DNA from: Aphrophora alni
Taxonomy: Eukaryota; Arthropoda; Insecta; Hemiptera; Aphrophoridae
DNA: 64,000 bases
Assembly: GCA_963513935.1 (NCBI GenBank)
Contig: OY740767.1
Location: 156,246,431-156,310,430, forward strand
Reading direction: 5' to 3'
The first letter of the stretch is position 1, and every line of letters starts with the position of its first letter. The notes beneath the pieces were generated by a model that saw only the letters and a program-made list of their open reading frames with translations, had not been told where the DNA came from and searched no databases. A program made the translations under genes and the position numbers. Shown one piece after another: positions 34,487 through 46,264 of the stretch.

Positions 34487-36720
34487 CAATTCGTAAAAAG
34501 CGAATAAACTTTATAGTTTTAAGATTATAAAGAATATAATTTACTATTACTTGTTGAACACCATTTTGTGATAAAAGCACAAGCACTTATTAAATTTACT
34601 CTTTTTTACTTTGGGTCGTGAATATCGGGAAAATGTACTTGATACGCAAAATGATCATGAAAACCTCTGAAATAAAACATACCTCTATTAGAAGTTCTAA
34701 TTATATTTCAAACATACAAAATCTAGTCAATCCGTTTTGCTTAACTTTCTCTGAAATATGTAGAGTGAATAACATGACTAATTATTAGACATTAGTTTCA
34801 TAAATATTAAATATTAGTTCTTGTTACAAGTATTTTTTACAATCTAATTCAAATTAAAAGTTCAAACAATTCAGTTAGTTATTATTAACCAACGAAGTCC
34901 AATATTAAAATTATTCAAAACTTCCAAAACAAGGTGCTAAGAGGAATTGTTAACGCCCCTTGATATATTAGGAATGATGACATCCACAGTGATTTAAAGA
35001 TGAACACGGTAAATGAGGAGATTAAAATCATGGCAATCAGGCATTCAAAGAAGCTCACTAATCATGAAAATCCAGTTGTGCTCCAGATCTTGAATACCAA
35101 GAGTGTAAATAAGAAGACTTAAGAGAACCAAGCCTGAAGATTTAGTGCAGTAATGATACTTATTTCCTGCAGTTCTACTGTGGACATCCGGTGGATTTAA
35201 TCAGTGGGCTAATTTCCGCCTAATAGTGAACTGTATATTATAGTGAACTGTATATTATATATAAGCTACTAGACAAGTTTTATTACTTAGTTGTAGTATA
35301 AATAATAATAAAAAATTTAAAAAAGTTATTATTAACCAATTTCTTTCATTACGTTACGACACCATAGTTTAAACTGATTGCCTCTACTTTTTTAAAACAT
35401 TAATTACCAATTATAATGTTCTTTTTACGCTATACCAAGGCGTAACTTTGCACTGAATTTAGTTTTAGATTCTAAGTTAAATCAAAGTATCAAACCATGG
35501 AATATGCACTGATTGTCGCACTAGATGTTCAGGCGATCGATCAGCCTTACTGTTGATCTAACAGTCTACATGGCGCTCTGTTCAATCATAATAATCACGA
35601 GAGATTCCTTGTTCTTTCTAGAACTGCTTGTTCATTCCCACACTACTTCTATCTATCTTTTGATTGGTCTATAGTGTGCAGTCCATTTATGACAACTTCA
35701 TTTCCAATCACTTCACAAAATAACCTCCTCTCAATTCCATTAAATATACCAATTTATTTAATTGTGTTATAATTATTTTAATTATGAAATTCTAAACTAA
35801 TAATTTTTTTATAAATTTTTCAAATAACACATATACTTTGTTCTATAAGTTTAACCATTCTGAAATCCTGTCTGCTGGTCTACATTCAACTTTTTATAAT
35901 CGTTCTTTGAACGCAAATAATCCATGCAATAAAACCTTTTACAATTTTATTAGATTTATGGATTACTCACGTTACCTGTAATGAAATTCATTTCTCTCAA
36001 TCAAATGTATCATAATATCAAGATATCAAAATTGTGAACAGTACAAAATTTGTCCTAACTTCATGATAATATATTGTGGATATGCTTCCAGTTTATTTTT
36101 ACCACACTAACCTAATTATTGGAACTAATTATTTCCTTTTTATGATAATTAAATTCTTATTATTATAGTAATATTTCATTTGATATAACTTTGTCATGTT
36201 TTACAGTTTATCCTTATTTGATTTCATAATGATGATTATTTTCTGTTTTCAGGACAGCCTTAGTGCCAGTGTTTTCCTTTGGTGAGACAGACCTATTTGA
36301 TCAAGTATCAAATCCTCCAGGATCCTTCTTAAACTCTCTTCAAAGCTCATTGCAAAAGTTAACAGGTTTTGCTCCTTGTCTTCCAAACGGTAGAGGCTTT
36401 TTTCAGTATTCATTTGGTCTTGTACCACGAAGACGTCCAGTTGCTGTTGTCGGTAAGAATATGTTAACACTAAATTTGATTTAAAAATTTAAAAAAATGT
36501 ACTTAAAATGGTATGTATATTAAAATATGAATACATTATATATACATTTGATTTTTTTTTAGTTGGTGAGTCCATTCATGTTCGAAAAGTTGAAAATCCA
36601 ACACAGGAACAAATTAATGAGCTGCACACAGAATTTACAAAGTCTTTGGTCTCATTGTTTGAAGAAAATAAACACAAATATATAACTGATCCTGAGAAAA
36701 GACAACTAATCATTGAGTGA
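28018..36720 (+). CDS. DGAT2: DGAT2/MOGAT-family acyltransferase, copy B (complete, 5 exons, 340 aa)
   Basis: Predicted diacylglycerol (or monoacylglycerol) O-acyltransferase 2, making triacylglycerol at the ER and lipid droplets. Exons: 28018-28241, 31667-31932, 33486-33660, 36253-36452, 36563-36720; the total is 1,023 nt and every join keeps frame. The start opens [20 protein letters not shown], a typical family N-terminus, right after a splice acceptor. Hydrophobic segments at about 26-48 and 51-64 are the expected membrane hairpin. [11 protein letters not shown] (72-82) follows, then FPHG (113-116) where most animal members have HPHG. VGGASEA (190-196), the motif NRKGF (210-214), FGETDLFDQ (231-239) and VENPTQEQI near the C-terminus are all intact. 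Introns carry a piggyBac relic, a TG repeat, a hammerhead-bearing hairpin and a LINE fragment. Substrate (DAG or MAG) cannot be decided from sequence. Confidence 0.96.
29070..30760 (+). pseudogene. piggyBac transposase relic in intron 1 of DGAT2 copy B
   Basis: Frames in order: an acidic N-terminus ([20 protein letters not shown], 29314 on), [10 protein letters not shown] (interrupted by the insertion at 29571-29774), [18 protein letters not shown] (about 29818-29871), [20 protein letters not shown] (first catalytic Asp about 30224), YLDNWYTS (second Asp about 30449), [12 protein letters not shown], and [14 protein letters not shown] (third Asp about 30751). All three Asp of the piggyBac DDD triad are thus visible. 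In-frame stops (for example 30320-30322), frameshifts and the hairpin insertion make it non-functional. A TTAA followed by CCTCTTAAGCAGGCG at 29070 may be the left end; the right end was not found. Confidence 0.85.
29571..29774. mobile_element. Hairpin element, 204 bp, with 15-bp target duplication, inside piggyBac
   Basis: Two arms of about 70 bp (29568-29637 and 29671-29740, both containing TTTTGTGTAGTTGTGTTATT in opposite senses) form a long hairpin, followed by a 34-bp tail with CACCACACTGCTC. The unit is flanked by TATATTATCAAGTGA (29556-29570 and 29775-29789). Because both flanks encode the same piggyBac residues (ILSS), the pre-insertion state is readable. No open frame. Confidence 0.8.
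31437..31502. repeat. TG dinucleotide microsatellite
   Basis: About 33 TG repeats with one TA interruption, inside intron 1 of DGAT2 copy B. It produces an artefactual Val-Cys open frame. Confidence 0.95.
34197..34242 (-). ncRNA. Hammerhead-ribozyme-like motif, left arm
   Basis: Reverse-complement twin of the motif at 34357-34402: ACAC helix I, CTGACGA core, GCCG/CGGC helix II, GAAA, ACA/TGT helix III, cleavage-site A, GTGT. Confidence 0.5.
34357..34402 (+). ncRNA. Hammerhead-ribozyme-like motif, right arm
   Basis: Helix I is ACAC (34357-34360) with GTGT (34399-34402). The core CTGACGA is at 34361-34367, fitting CUGANGA. Helix II is GCCG (34369-34372) with CGGC (34381-34384). GAAA is at 34385-34388. 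Helix III is ACA/TGT around a GCGC loop, giving a GTA cleavage triplet with predicted scission after 34398. One extra A (34368) between core and helix II departs from the textbook form. Hammerheads of this compact type are known in Penelope-like element ends; activity here is untested. Confidence 0.5.
34630..35470 (-). repeat. Dispersed repeat S, copy 1 (interrupted by a LINE)
   Basis: Positions 34630-34876 plus 35340-35470 are the reverse complement of 52783-53215, with moderate divergence and small indels (shared strings include AATGATCATGAAAA, CAAAATCTAGTCAA and TATACCAAGGCGTAACTTTG). Copy 1 is interrupted by the LINE fragment at 34893-35323. Identity of the repeat family is unknown. Confidence 0.8.
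34893..35323 (+). mobile_element. 5'-truncated jockey-like LINE with 16-bp TSD
   Basis: The readable protein tail [23 protein letters not shown] ... [17 protein letters not shown] ... NHENPVV is the C-terminal part of a jockey-type retrotransposon protein (typical form: IVNAPWYVPNxxIHxDLxxxTVxEEI). It ends in an A-rich tail (AATAATAATAAAAAA). It is flanked by AGTTATTATTAACCAA at 34877-34892 and 35324-35339. The matching repeat at 52.9 kb lacks the insert and shows the empty site. Confidence 0.88.
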
Positions 36721-37502
36721 TGTGAGATTCAAGAAGTGAGAAAGTGATAAATTGATCTCTGTTGTTTCTTATATAGATATTGGATTTTGTAATTAAGTTT
36801 GTTTTTTATTAGTCTTATGTGCCTTAGAAAAAAGCAATTCATTTACAAAAACGTATGAGATAGTCAATTAAATACAATTTACGAAATGTATTTGATTTAT
36901 TTATATAAGTGAAAAAATATGTGTTAATATTTAAAAAAAGATATTACACAAATAATTAAACAATATTTTGTTAAATGTTAAAATATTAAAATATAGTTGA
37001 AGTAAAAAATGAAGACCCCGAAATTTTGAACCAGTTAAATTTGAATTGGCTGTAAAAAATATTGCGTATGCAGTCCTCTTTCTTTTTTATTAAGTAAATG
37101 CTTTTGGTTAGACTTTATAGAGGAATAATAAGAATGAAGAATTATAGAAACAAAATTTTATTCATAATTTTACATCAATTTTAAATATTCTTGAACAAAT
37201 TAATTCTGAGTATAAGTGTATTACTTCAAACACTTATTTCTAATGAGGACATTTTATTAATTTTTGTTCATACATGGTGATATTATTGATTACTATATTT
37301 TATGTAAAATTAAATGGCAAAAGATATTTGATATTGTGTTGATGTAAATATTAATAGTATAATATTATATAATAGTGTACCTGATAATGTTTATGAAATA
37401 CCTGTAAAGTTCTAACTTAAATAGGCCTACAGATCATAAAAAGAAATTTTAGAAATAGTTTTTGTCATGAACTAATGTTGTAAATTTATTCAATTTAGTT
37501 GT

Positions 37503-37508
37503 AATAAA
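37503..37508 (+). promoter_or_regulatory. Candidate polyadenylation signal of copy B
   Basis: AATAAA about 780 bases after the copy B stop codon, followed by TTTTCTGTATT. It is one of several possible hexamers in AT-rich DNA, so it is only a candidate. Confidence 0.25.
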
Positions 37509-38343
37509 TATTTTCTGTATTATTTATAATCTGTTAGTTGGATTATTTTGTTTTGTAATCTGATCTCAAAGATTATATTTTGTTTAACATATATGAAAAT
37601 ACTTTTTTGTAAATCATATAGATTTCCAAATATAAGAAAAACAAAAAAAGTTAAGTTACATTTTATAATACAAGGTGCTAATTTTATTACAAAGATTGAA
37701 TCTTAATGTACAGAATCCTTTAATTTTACTCATATAATAAGTTTGTTATCATGACACTTAAATTAGTCTTTTGACATGTATTAACTCAAACATACATTTT
37801 TTTTATATTATGTTTGACACATATTACTTAAACCATACATGCAAATGTATTGCCACTTTTAGTAGTTTTACTGATCATAATATACAACAAAACAAGGATG
37901 AGCAAGCATGTTGGCATTAATAATACAATTTGCATAAATTCTCTCCTCTCAACCACATATCTTCCTACATTAAGTGTCCTTAAATTTCAAGTTATCTAAA
38001 AAATTGGAAAATATTTTTCAGAGATATGACTATAATTAAGCAACTGTTAAAAAAATAATTGAATTCAACCATTGGTAGGCTACAGCACAATGCATACAGT
38101 CAACAGACAAGACAGATATTATTTTTTTTGGTCAAAACTGATATCTCCACAAATATATTGAAGTTGATTTTTGGTGTTATAAAACATTCCATATACAGTA
38201 CCATGTTACATGTAAGTAAAAAAGTAGAATTTATACTTTAAAACAACTATAGTTTTGATTTTTCTAACTACACCTAAACAAAATTTTACAATTTGCTGAA
38301 TCAACAAATTATGTCCTTGTCTGTCAACATTTATTAGTCAAAT

Positions 38344-38346
<3 letters not shown>

Positions 38347-38409
<63 letters not shown>
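38347..38409. repeat. Poly(T) tract, 63 bases
   Basis: An uninterrupted run of 63 T. It could be the A-tail of a retroposed sequence on the minus strand or a length artefact of sequencing. I see no recognisable element directly to its left. Confidence 0.95.
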
Positions 38410-38414
<5 letters not shown>

Positions 38415-39599
38415 TTTGTAGGAGAGGTAGAAAATCTTCAAAGACAAAGGTAGATATCTGATCTTCCCAATAGTGAAGGTTCTTACTGACTAAAAACCAT
38501 CTTCCTTTTCCGTTAATATCCTTATCGCGTAGGACAAGAATTCAGAAATGGTTTTCCATGTACAAAGTTGGTAAACTCTTTCTATGGTCATGTCGAGAAG
38601 ATAATGCGAATAAAATCAGAACTTAAAGTTAACTGCACAAAACGGAAGTAAAGTACTAGCTGGGACGGATTCCAAACAGGCATACCCTCACAACAGATCA
38701 TCCAGGAACCCTGGTTGAAGTGTTTTGTATTTTACAAATGTTTGTTAGTTTATATAGCATCATTTTCTTCTGTCCGCTACTCAAAAGATGCATGATGCTG
38801 ATTAGTACACCTGCAACATAGAAAGTATTAACACTTTGAGGACGATTGCCATAAAAATGGGCGACATCATTTGCTTGTTTAGACCAAAGAATTTTTTTAA
38901 TGATGTCAGTGTGAACTATGAGCACTGCATTTTACCTGTGGATGTGTGTTTTAGGCTTTAATATATATTTATTCCCAAATACCCATAATATATATATTGT
39001 AACAATTTATATATTTAGAAAAAGTTTTATTGTATGAAGTTAGGCACCATTTTATAAAGTTTTGTTTACAAAAATAAATAAATTTAAAACTCTAATATTG
39101 AATATTAACATCTCTTGGGTCGTCAATTCTTTTAAAATAAGTGTACTGAATAGAACATTGGATAAAAGAATAGAAGTTTTTTTTTTTATTCTGAAATACA
39201 CATAATTTTATTAAGACGAATTATTAGAATATAAAAACACATATAAAACCAAATTTCTGTAAACATTTTATACTAATACATCCTTCCTATATACTATTAT
39301 ATTTTATTTTAAAATCATCTAATGGAAAATTTAATTTTATTGAATTTATTAAATTAAAATTTTGGTTGTAACTTGTTTATCTAAAATGAATTTAATAATA
39401 TTAAAAAAAAAAAAAAAAAAAAAATGTATTTACATTATTCTTGAATTATTATTAAAATAATTAATCTCTTAAAAGTTTTACATCTTAACATTACTTTAAA
39501 AAACAACATATTGCGTCTTATATTATAAGACATCAAACAAATAACAATTTCAAGTACTAATCAAATTTATAAATCTTTAAAAAAATATTATTATTTTAT

Positions 39600-42500
39600 G
39601 TAAATTTCAATTTGTATGTGCTTTACCAAACACGTGTATTAGTTTTGTAAAAAACATTTCATTCTTTTTATGCAAAAATTACCGATTTTCAAAAATGTTT
39701 TTTACCCGGTTTTTTTCTCAACTAAATTTTAATTTTCTATTTTTAAGAATTTTAAAAAACGTAACACATGGAATATCGCAATCTTCTGAATTCGATGGTA
39801 TAAACAGCGTTTCTCTACGTCAAACCGTTCTCGAGATATAACGTTTTATATAAATTCTTTACTCCTTCAAATTTGGTATTCGGTACGGTATTCCGTATTA
39901 CTACAGTGTTATGAGGGTTACAGAACTTATAGAATTGTAGGGGCTTGATAAACAATATCTTTTTAAAAAATTCGTAACTTCTAGAGTTTTTAAGATATCA
40001 TGATATAATTTGGTATACATATAAACACCATAAAACTCTTTGTATACAAAAAATCACGATGTTCAAAAATGTTTTTTACCCTATTTTTTTATCAATTAAA
40101 ATTTCTTTTTCAATTTTTCAGTGCTTTTTCAAATACGTATCACATAACTGTTACATATATTCTGAAAGTGCGCAACCTTCTGAATCTGATGGTATGAATC
40201 GGGTATCTCCACGTTGAACCGTTCTCGAGATATCGCTTGTGAAGTGAACAAAGGTTTAACTTCATGATAGAGAAAAAGCGTTTTCAAACCGTTATAACTC
40301 CTAGAGTTTTAGAGTTATCATGGTGTAATTTTGTATACATAAGAACATTATAAAACTCTTTTTTTATAAAAATTAACGATTTTAGAAAAATCATTTTTAT
40401 CAGGTTTTTAACTCAAATAAAATTTCTTTTTCAATTTTTCAGTGCTTTGTCAAATACATAACACATAACTGTTACATATATTCTGAAAGAGCGCAACCTT
40501 CTGAATCTGATGGTATGAATCGAGTATCTCCACGTCGAACCGTTCTCGAGATATCGCATGTGAAGTGAACAAAGATTTAACTTCATAATAGAGAAAAAGC
40601 GATTTCAAACCATTATAACTCCTAGAGTTTTCAAGTTACCAAGATGTAATTTTGAATACATAAAAACATTATAAAACTCTTTTTGTATAAAAATTAACGG
40701 TTTTACAAAAATGATTTTTATCCGGTTTTTTTCTCAAATAAAATTTCTTTTTCAATTTTTCAGTGCTTTTTCAAATACGTAACACATAACTGTTACATAT
40801 ATTCCGAAAGAGCGCAACCTTCTGAATCTGATGGTATGATTCGGGTATCTCCACGTAGAACCGTTCTCGAGATATCGCATGTGAAGTGAACAAAGATTTA
40901 ACTTCATGATGGAGAAAAAGCGTTTTCAAACCGTTATAACTCCTAGAGTTTTCAAGTTCTCATGATGTAGTTTTGTATACATAAAAACATCATAAGACTC
41001 TTTTTTTTTGGAAAATTAACGGTTATTCAAAAATGATTTTACCCGGTTTTTTTCTCAGATAAAATTTCTTTTTCAATTTTTCAGTGCTTTTTCAAATACG
41101 TAACACATAACTGTTACATATATTCCGAAAGAGCGCAACCTTCTGAATCTGATGGTATGATTCGGGTATCTCCACGTAGAACCGTTCTCGAGATATCGCA
41201 TGTGAAGTGAACAAAGATTTAACTTCATGATAGAGAAAAAGCGTTTTCAAACCGTTATAACTCCTAGAGTTTTCAAGTTATCATGATGTAGTTTTGTATA
41301 CATAAAAACATCATAAGACTCTTTTTTTTTGGAAAATTAACGGTTATTCAAAAATGATTTTACCCGGTTTATTTCTCAATTAAAATTTCTTTTTCGATTT
41401 TTCAGTGCTTTTTCAAATACGTAACACATAACTGTTACATATATTCTGAAAGAGCGCAACCTTTTGAATCTGATGGTATGAATCGGGTATCTCCACGTCG
41501 AACCGTTCTCGGGATATCGCATGTGAAGTGAACAAAGGTTTAACTTCATGATAGAGAAAAAGCGTTTTCAAACCGTTATAACTCCTAGACTTTTCGAGTT
41601 ATCATGGTGTAATTTTGTATACATAAGAACATTATAAAACTCTTTTTTTATAAAAATTAACGATTTTAGAAAAATCATTTTTATCCGGTTTTTAACTCAA
41701 ATAAAATTTCTTTTTCAATTTTTCAGTGCTTTGTAAAATACATAACACATAACTTTTACATATATTCTGAAAGAGCGCAACCTTCTGAATCTGATGGTAT
41801 GAATCGAGTATCTCCACGTCGAACCGTTCTCGAGATATCGCATGTGAAGTGAACAAAGATTTAACTTCATGATAGAGAAAAAGCGTTTTCAAACCGTTAT
41901 AACTCCTAGAGTTTTCGAGTTATCATGATGTAATTTTGTATACATAAGAACATTATAAAACTCTTGTTTTATAAAACTTAACGGTTTTACAAAAATGATT
42001 TTTATCCAGTTTTTACCTCAAATAAAATTTCTTTTTGAATTTTTCAGTGCTTTTTCAAATACGTAACACATAACTGTTACATATATTCCGAAAGAGCGCA
42101 ACCTTCTGAATCTGATGGTATGATTCGGGTATCTCCACGTAGAACCGTTCTCGAGATATCGCATGTGAAGTGAACAAAGATTTAACTTCATGATGGAGAA
42201 AAAGCGTTTTCAAACCGTTATAACTCCTAGAGTTTTCAAGTTATCATGATGTAGTTTTGTATACATAAAAACATCATAAGACTCTTTGTTTTGGAAAATT
42301 AACGGTTTTTCAAAAATGATTTTACCCGGTTTTTTCTCAATTAAAATTTCTTTTTCATTTTTTCAGTGCTTTTTCAAATACGTAACACATAACTGTTACA
42401 TATATTCTGAAAGATCGCAAAATTCTGAATCTGATGGTATGAACCGCGTTCCTCTATGTTACACCGTTCTAGAGATATAACGTTTTATAAAAAATTTTAC

Positions 42501-45500
42501 TCCTTCAAATTTGGTGTCCGGCATTTTGCATTACTGCAGTATATGGCGGATTACCGCACTTCTAGAATTCAAGGGGCTATATAAACCAAGTCTTTTTAAA
42601 AAATTCATATCTTCTAGAGTTTTTAAGATATCATGATATAATGTAGTATACATATAAACACCATAAAAATATTTTTATACAAAAAATCACGATGTTCAAA
42701 AATGTTTTTTACCCTATTTTTTTATCAATTAAAATTTCTTTTTCAATTTTTCAGTGCTTTTTCAAATACGTATCACATAACTGTTACATATATTCTGAAA
42801 GTGCGCAACCTTCTGAATCTGATGGTATGAATCGGGTATCTCCACGTTGAACCGTTCTCGAGATATCGCTTGTGAAGTGAACAAAGGTTTAACTTCATGA
42901 TAGAGAAAAAGCGTTTTCAAACCGTTATAACTCCTAGAGTTTTAGAGTTATCATGGTGTAATTTTGTATACATAAGAACATTATAAAACTCTTTTTTTAT
43001 AAAAATTAACGATTTTAGAAAAATCATTTTTATCAGGTTTTTAACTCAAATAAAATTTCTTTTTCAATTTTTCAGTGCTTTGTCAAATACATAACACATA
43101 ACTGTTACATATATTCTGAAAGAGCGCAACCTTCTGAATCTGATGGTATGAATCGAGTATCTCCACGTCGAACCGTTCTCGAGATATCGCATGTGAAGTG
43201 AACAAAGATTTAACTTCATAATAGAGAAAAAGCGATTTCAAACCATTATAACTCCTAGAGTTTTCAAGTTACCAAGATGTAATTTTGAATACATAAAAAC
43301 ATTATAAAACTCTTTTTGTATAAAAATTAACGGTTTTACAAAAATGATTTTTATCCGGTTTTTTTCTCAAATAAAATTTCTTTTTCAATTTTTCAGTGCT
43401 TTTTCAAATACGTAACACATAACTGTTACATATATTCCGAAAGAGCGCAACCTTCTGAATCTGATGGTATGATTCGGGTATCTCCACGTAGAACCGTTCT
43501 CGAGATATCGCATGTGAAGTGAACAAAGATTTAACTTCATGATGGAGAAAAAGCGTTTTCAAACCGTTATAACTCCTAGAGTTTTCAAGTTCTCATGATG
43601 TAGTTTTGTATACATAAAAACATCATAAGACTCTTTTTTTTTGGAAAATTAACGGTTATTCAAAAATGATTTTACCCGGTTTTTTTCTCAGATAAAATTT
43701 CTTTTTCAATTTTTCAGTGCTTTTTCAAATACGTAACACATAACTGTTACATATATTCCGAAAGAGCGCAACCTTCTGAATCTGATGGTATGATTCGGGT
43801 ATCTCCACGTAGAACCGTTCTCGAGATATCGCATGTGAAGTGAACAAAGATTTAACTTCATGATAGAGAAAAAGCGTTTTCAAACCGTTATAACTCCTAG
43901 AGTTTTCAAGTTATCATGATGTAGTTTTGTATACATAAAAACATCATAAGACTCTTTTTTTTTGGAAAATTAACGGTTATTCAAAAATGATTTTACCCGG
44001 TTTATTTCTCAATTAAAATTTCTTTTTCGATTTTTCAGTGCTTTTTCAAATACGTAACACATAACTGTTACATATATTCTGAAAGAGCGCAACCTTTTGA
44101 ATCTGATGGTATGAATCGGGTATCTCCACGTCGAACCGTTCTCGGGATATCGCATGTGAAGTGAACAAAGGTTTAACTTCATGATAGAGAAAAAGCGTTT
44201 TCAAACCGTTATAACTCCTAGACTTTTCGAGTTATCATGGTGTAATTTTGTATACATAAGAACATTATAAAACTCTTTTTTTATAAAAATTAACGATTTT
44301 AGAAAAATCATTTTTATCCGGTTTTTAACTCAAATAAAATTTCTTTTTCAATTTTTCAGTGCTTTGTAAAATACATAACACATAACTTTTACATATATTC
44401 TGAAAGAGCGCAACCTTCTGAATCTGATGGTATGAATCGAGTATCTCCACGTCGAACCGTTCTCGAGATATCGCATGTGAAGTGAACAAAGATTTAACTT
44501 CATGATAGAGAAAAAGCGTTTTCAAACCGTTATAACTCCTAGAGTTTTCGAGTTATCATGATGTAATTTTGTATACATAAGAACATTATAAAACTCTTGT
44601 TTTATAAAACTTAACGGTTTTACAAAAATGATTTTTATCCAGTTTTTACCTCAAATAAAATTTCTTTTTGAATTTTTCAGTGCTTTTTCAAATACGTAAC
44701 ACATAACTGTTACATATATTCCGAAAGAGCGCAACCTTCTGAATCTGATGGTATGATTCGGGTATCTCCACGTAGAACCGTTCTCGAGATATCGCATGTG
44801 AAGTGAACAAAGATTTAACTTCATGATGGAGAAAAAGCGTTTTCAAACCGTTATAACTCCTAGAGTTTTCAAGTTATCATGATGTAGTTTTGTATACATA
44901 AAAACATCATAAGACTCTTTGTTTTGGAAAATTAACGGTTTTTCAAAAATGATTTTACCCGGTTTTTTCTCAATTAAAATTTCTTTTTCATTTTTTCAGT
45001 GCTTTTTCAAATACGTAACACATAACTGTTACATATATTCTGAAAGATCGCAAAATTCTGAATCTGATGGTATGAACCGCGTTCCTCTATGTTACACCGT
45101 TCTAGAGATATAACGTTTTATAAAAAATTTTACTCCTTCAAATTTGGTGTCCGGCATTTTGCATTACTGCAGTATATGGCGGATTACCGCACTTCTAGAA
45201 TTCAAGGGGCTATATAAACCAAGTCTTTTTAAAAAATTCATATCTTCTAGAGTTTTTAAGATATCATGATATAATGTAGTATACATATAAACACCATAAA
45301 AATATTTTTATACAAAAAATCACGATGTTCAAAAATGTTTTTTACCCTATTTTTTTATCAATTAAAATTTCTTTTTAAATTTTTCAGTGCTTTTTCAAAT
45401 ACATAACACATAACTGTTACATATATTCTGAAAGAGCGCAACCTTATGAATCTGATGGTATGAATCGGGTATCTCCACGTTGAACCGTTCTCGAGATATC

Positions 45501-45917
45501 GCATCTGAAGTGAACAAAGATTTAACTTCATGATAGAGAAACAGCGTTTTCAAACCGTTATAACTCCTAGAGTTTTCGAGTTATCATGGTGTAATTTTGT
45601 ATACATAAGAACATTATAAAACTCTTTTTTTATAAAACTTAACGGTTTTACAAAAATGATTTTTATCCGGTTTTTTTCTCAAATAAAATTTCTTTTTCAA
45701 TTTTTCAGTGCTTTTTCAAATACATAACACATAACTGTTACATATATTCTGAAAGAGCGCAACCTTCTGAATCTGATGGTATGAATCGAGTATCTCCACG
45801 TCGAACCGTTCTCGAGATATCGCATGTGAAGTGAACAAAGATTTAACTTCATGATAGGGAAAAAGCGTTTTCAAACCGTTGTAACTCCTAGAGTTTTCAA
45901 GTTACCATGATGTAATT
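39600..45917. repeat. 321-bp satellite array with a 2,633-bp higher-order repeat
   Basis: Nineteen monomers can be counted from the anchor CTAGAG/CTAGAC (39981, 40301, 40622, 40943, 41264, 41585, 41906, 42227, 42614, then the same series plus 2,633, then 45567 and 45888). Ordinary monomers are 321 bp and contain GAACCGTTCTCGAGATATCG and CAATTTTTCAGTGCTTTTTC. A divergent type lacking part of this, and spaced 387 bp from its left neighbour, ends at 39981, 42614 and 45247. Seven ordinary plus one divergent monomer form a 2,633-bp unit present twice (about 40044-42676 and 42677-45309) without visible differences in the stretches compared. Short open frames within are repeat artefacts. Confidence 0.95.
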
Positions 45918-46105
45918 TCTCTTACCGACATAATTTATGCTACAAATAACGATTTAATTCATAACGACTTGATTTTAACTTTAAAATTACTAACTAAAGC
46001 TAATATAAAAATATTTGTAATGATACACTAATTTCATATTAATAAATAATATGAGTATAATAATAATGTACAGTTTCTTTAAAATCGGTTGAATAAAATC
46101 TTCAA

Positions 46106-46264
46106 CTATTTTGACATCAAACTAGCATACTTACTTGGCTTAGGGGTTTGCCCTGTTCTTAAAAGCATTTTAATTGCAATTCGTTGTTGTTGATCTTTTC
46201 GAAAGCCCCAAATTAATGTGAGTATCTTGGGCGCGTATTTCTTTTTGGCGGGGGACTGCATCAT
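46106..46264 (-). CDS. Small basic ORF, 52 aa, unassigned
   Basis: Minus-strand frame MMQSPAKKKYAPKILTLIWG then FRKDQQQRIAIKMLLRTGQT to PKPSKYASLMSK and a stop. It is rich in Lys, Arg and Gln and more protein-like than the surrounding AT-rich DNA. A consensus donor CCAAGTAAGT lies inside (after TPKP), so it may be a first exon ending there. It starts about 350 bp beyond the satellite edge. I do not recognise a family; a transposon fragment is equally possible. Confidence 0.28.
   Translation of the reverse strand: MMQSPAKKKYAPKILTLIWGFRKDQQQRIAIKMLLRTGQTPKPSKYASLMSK

Noticed and set aside
36249..36470. 73-aa minus-strand frame
   Set aside because: Antisense shadow of DGAT2 copy B exon 4.
41692..45113. 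Identical open frames at 41692-41892/44325-44525 and 42286-42480/44919-45113
   Set aside because: They lie in the 321-bp satellite and are identical because of the 2,633-bp duplication; no protein-like composition.
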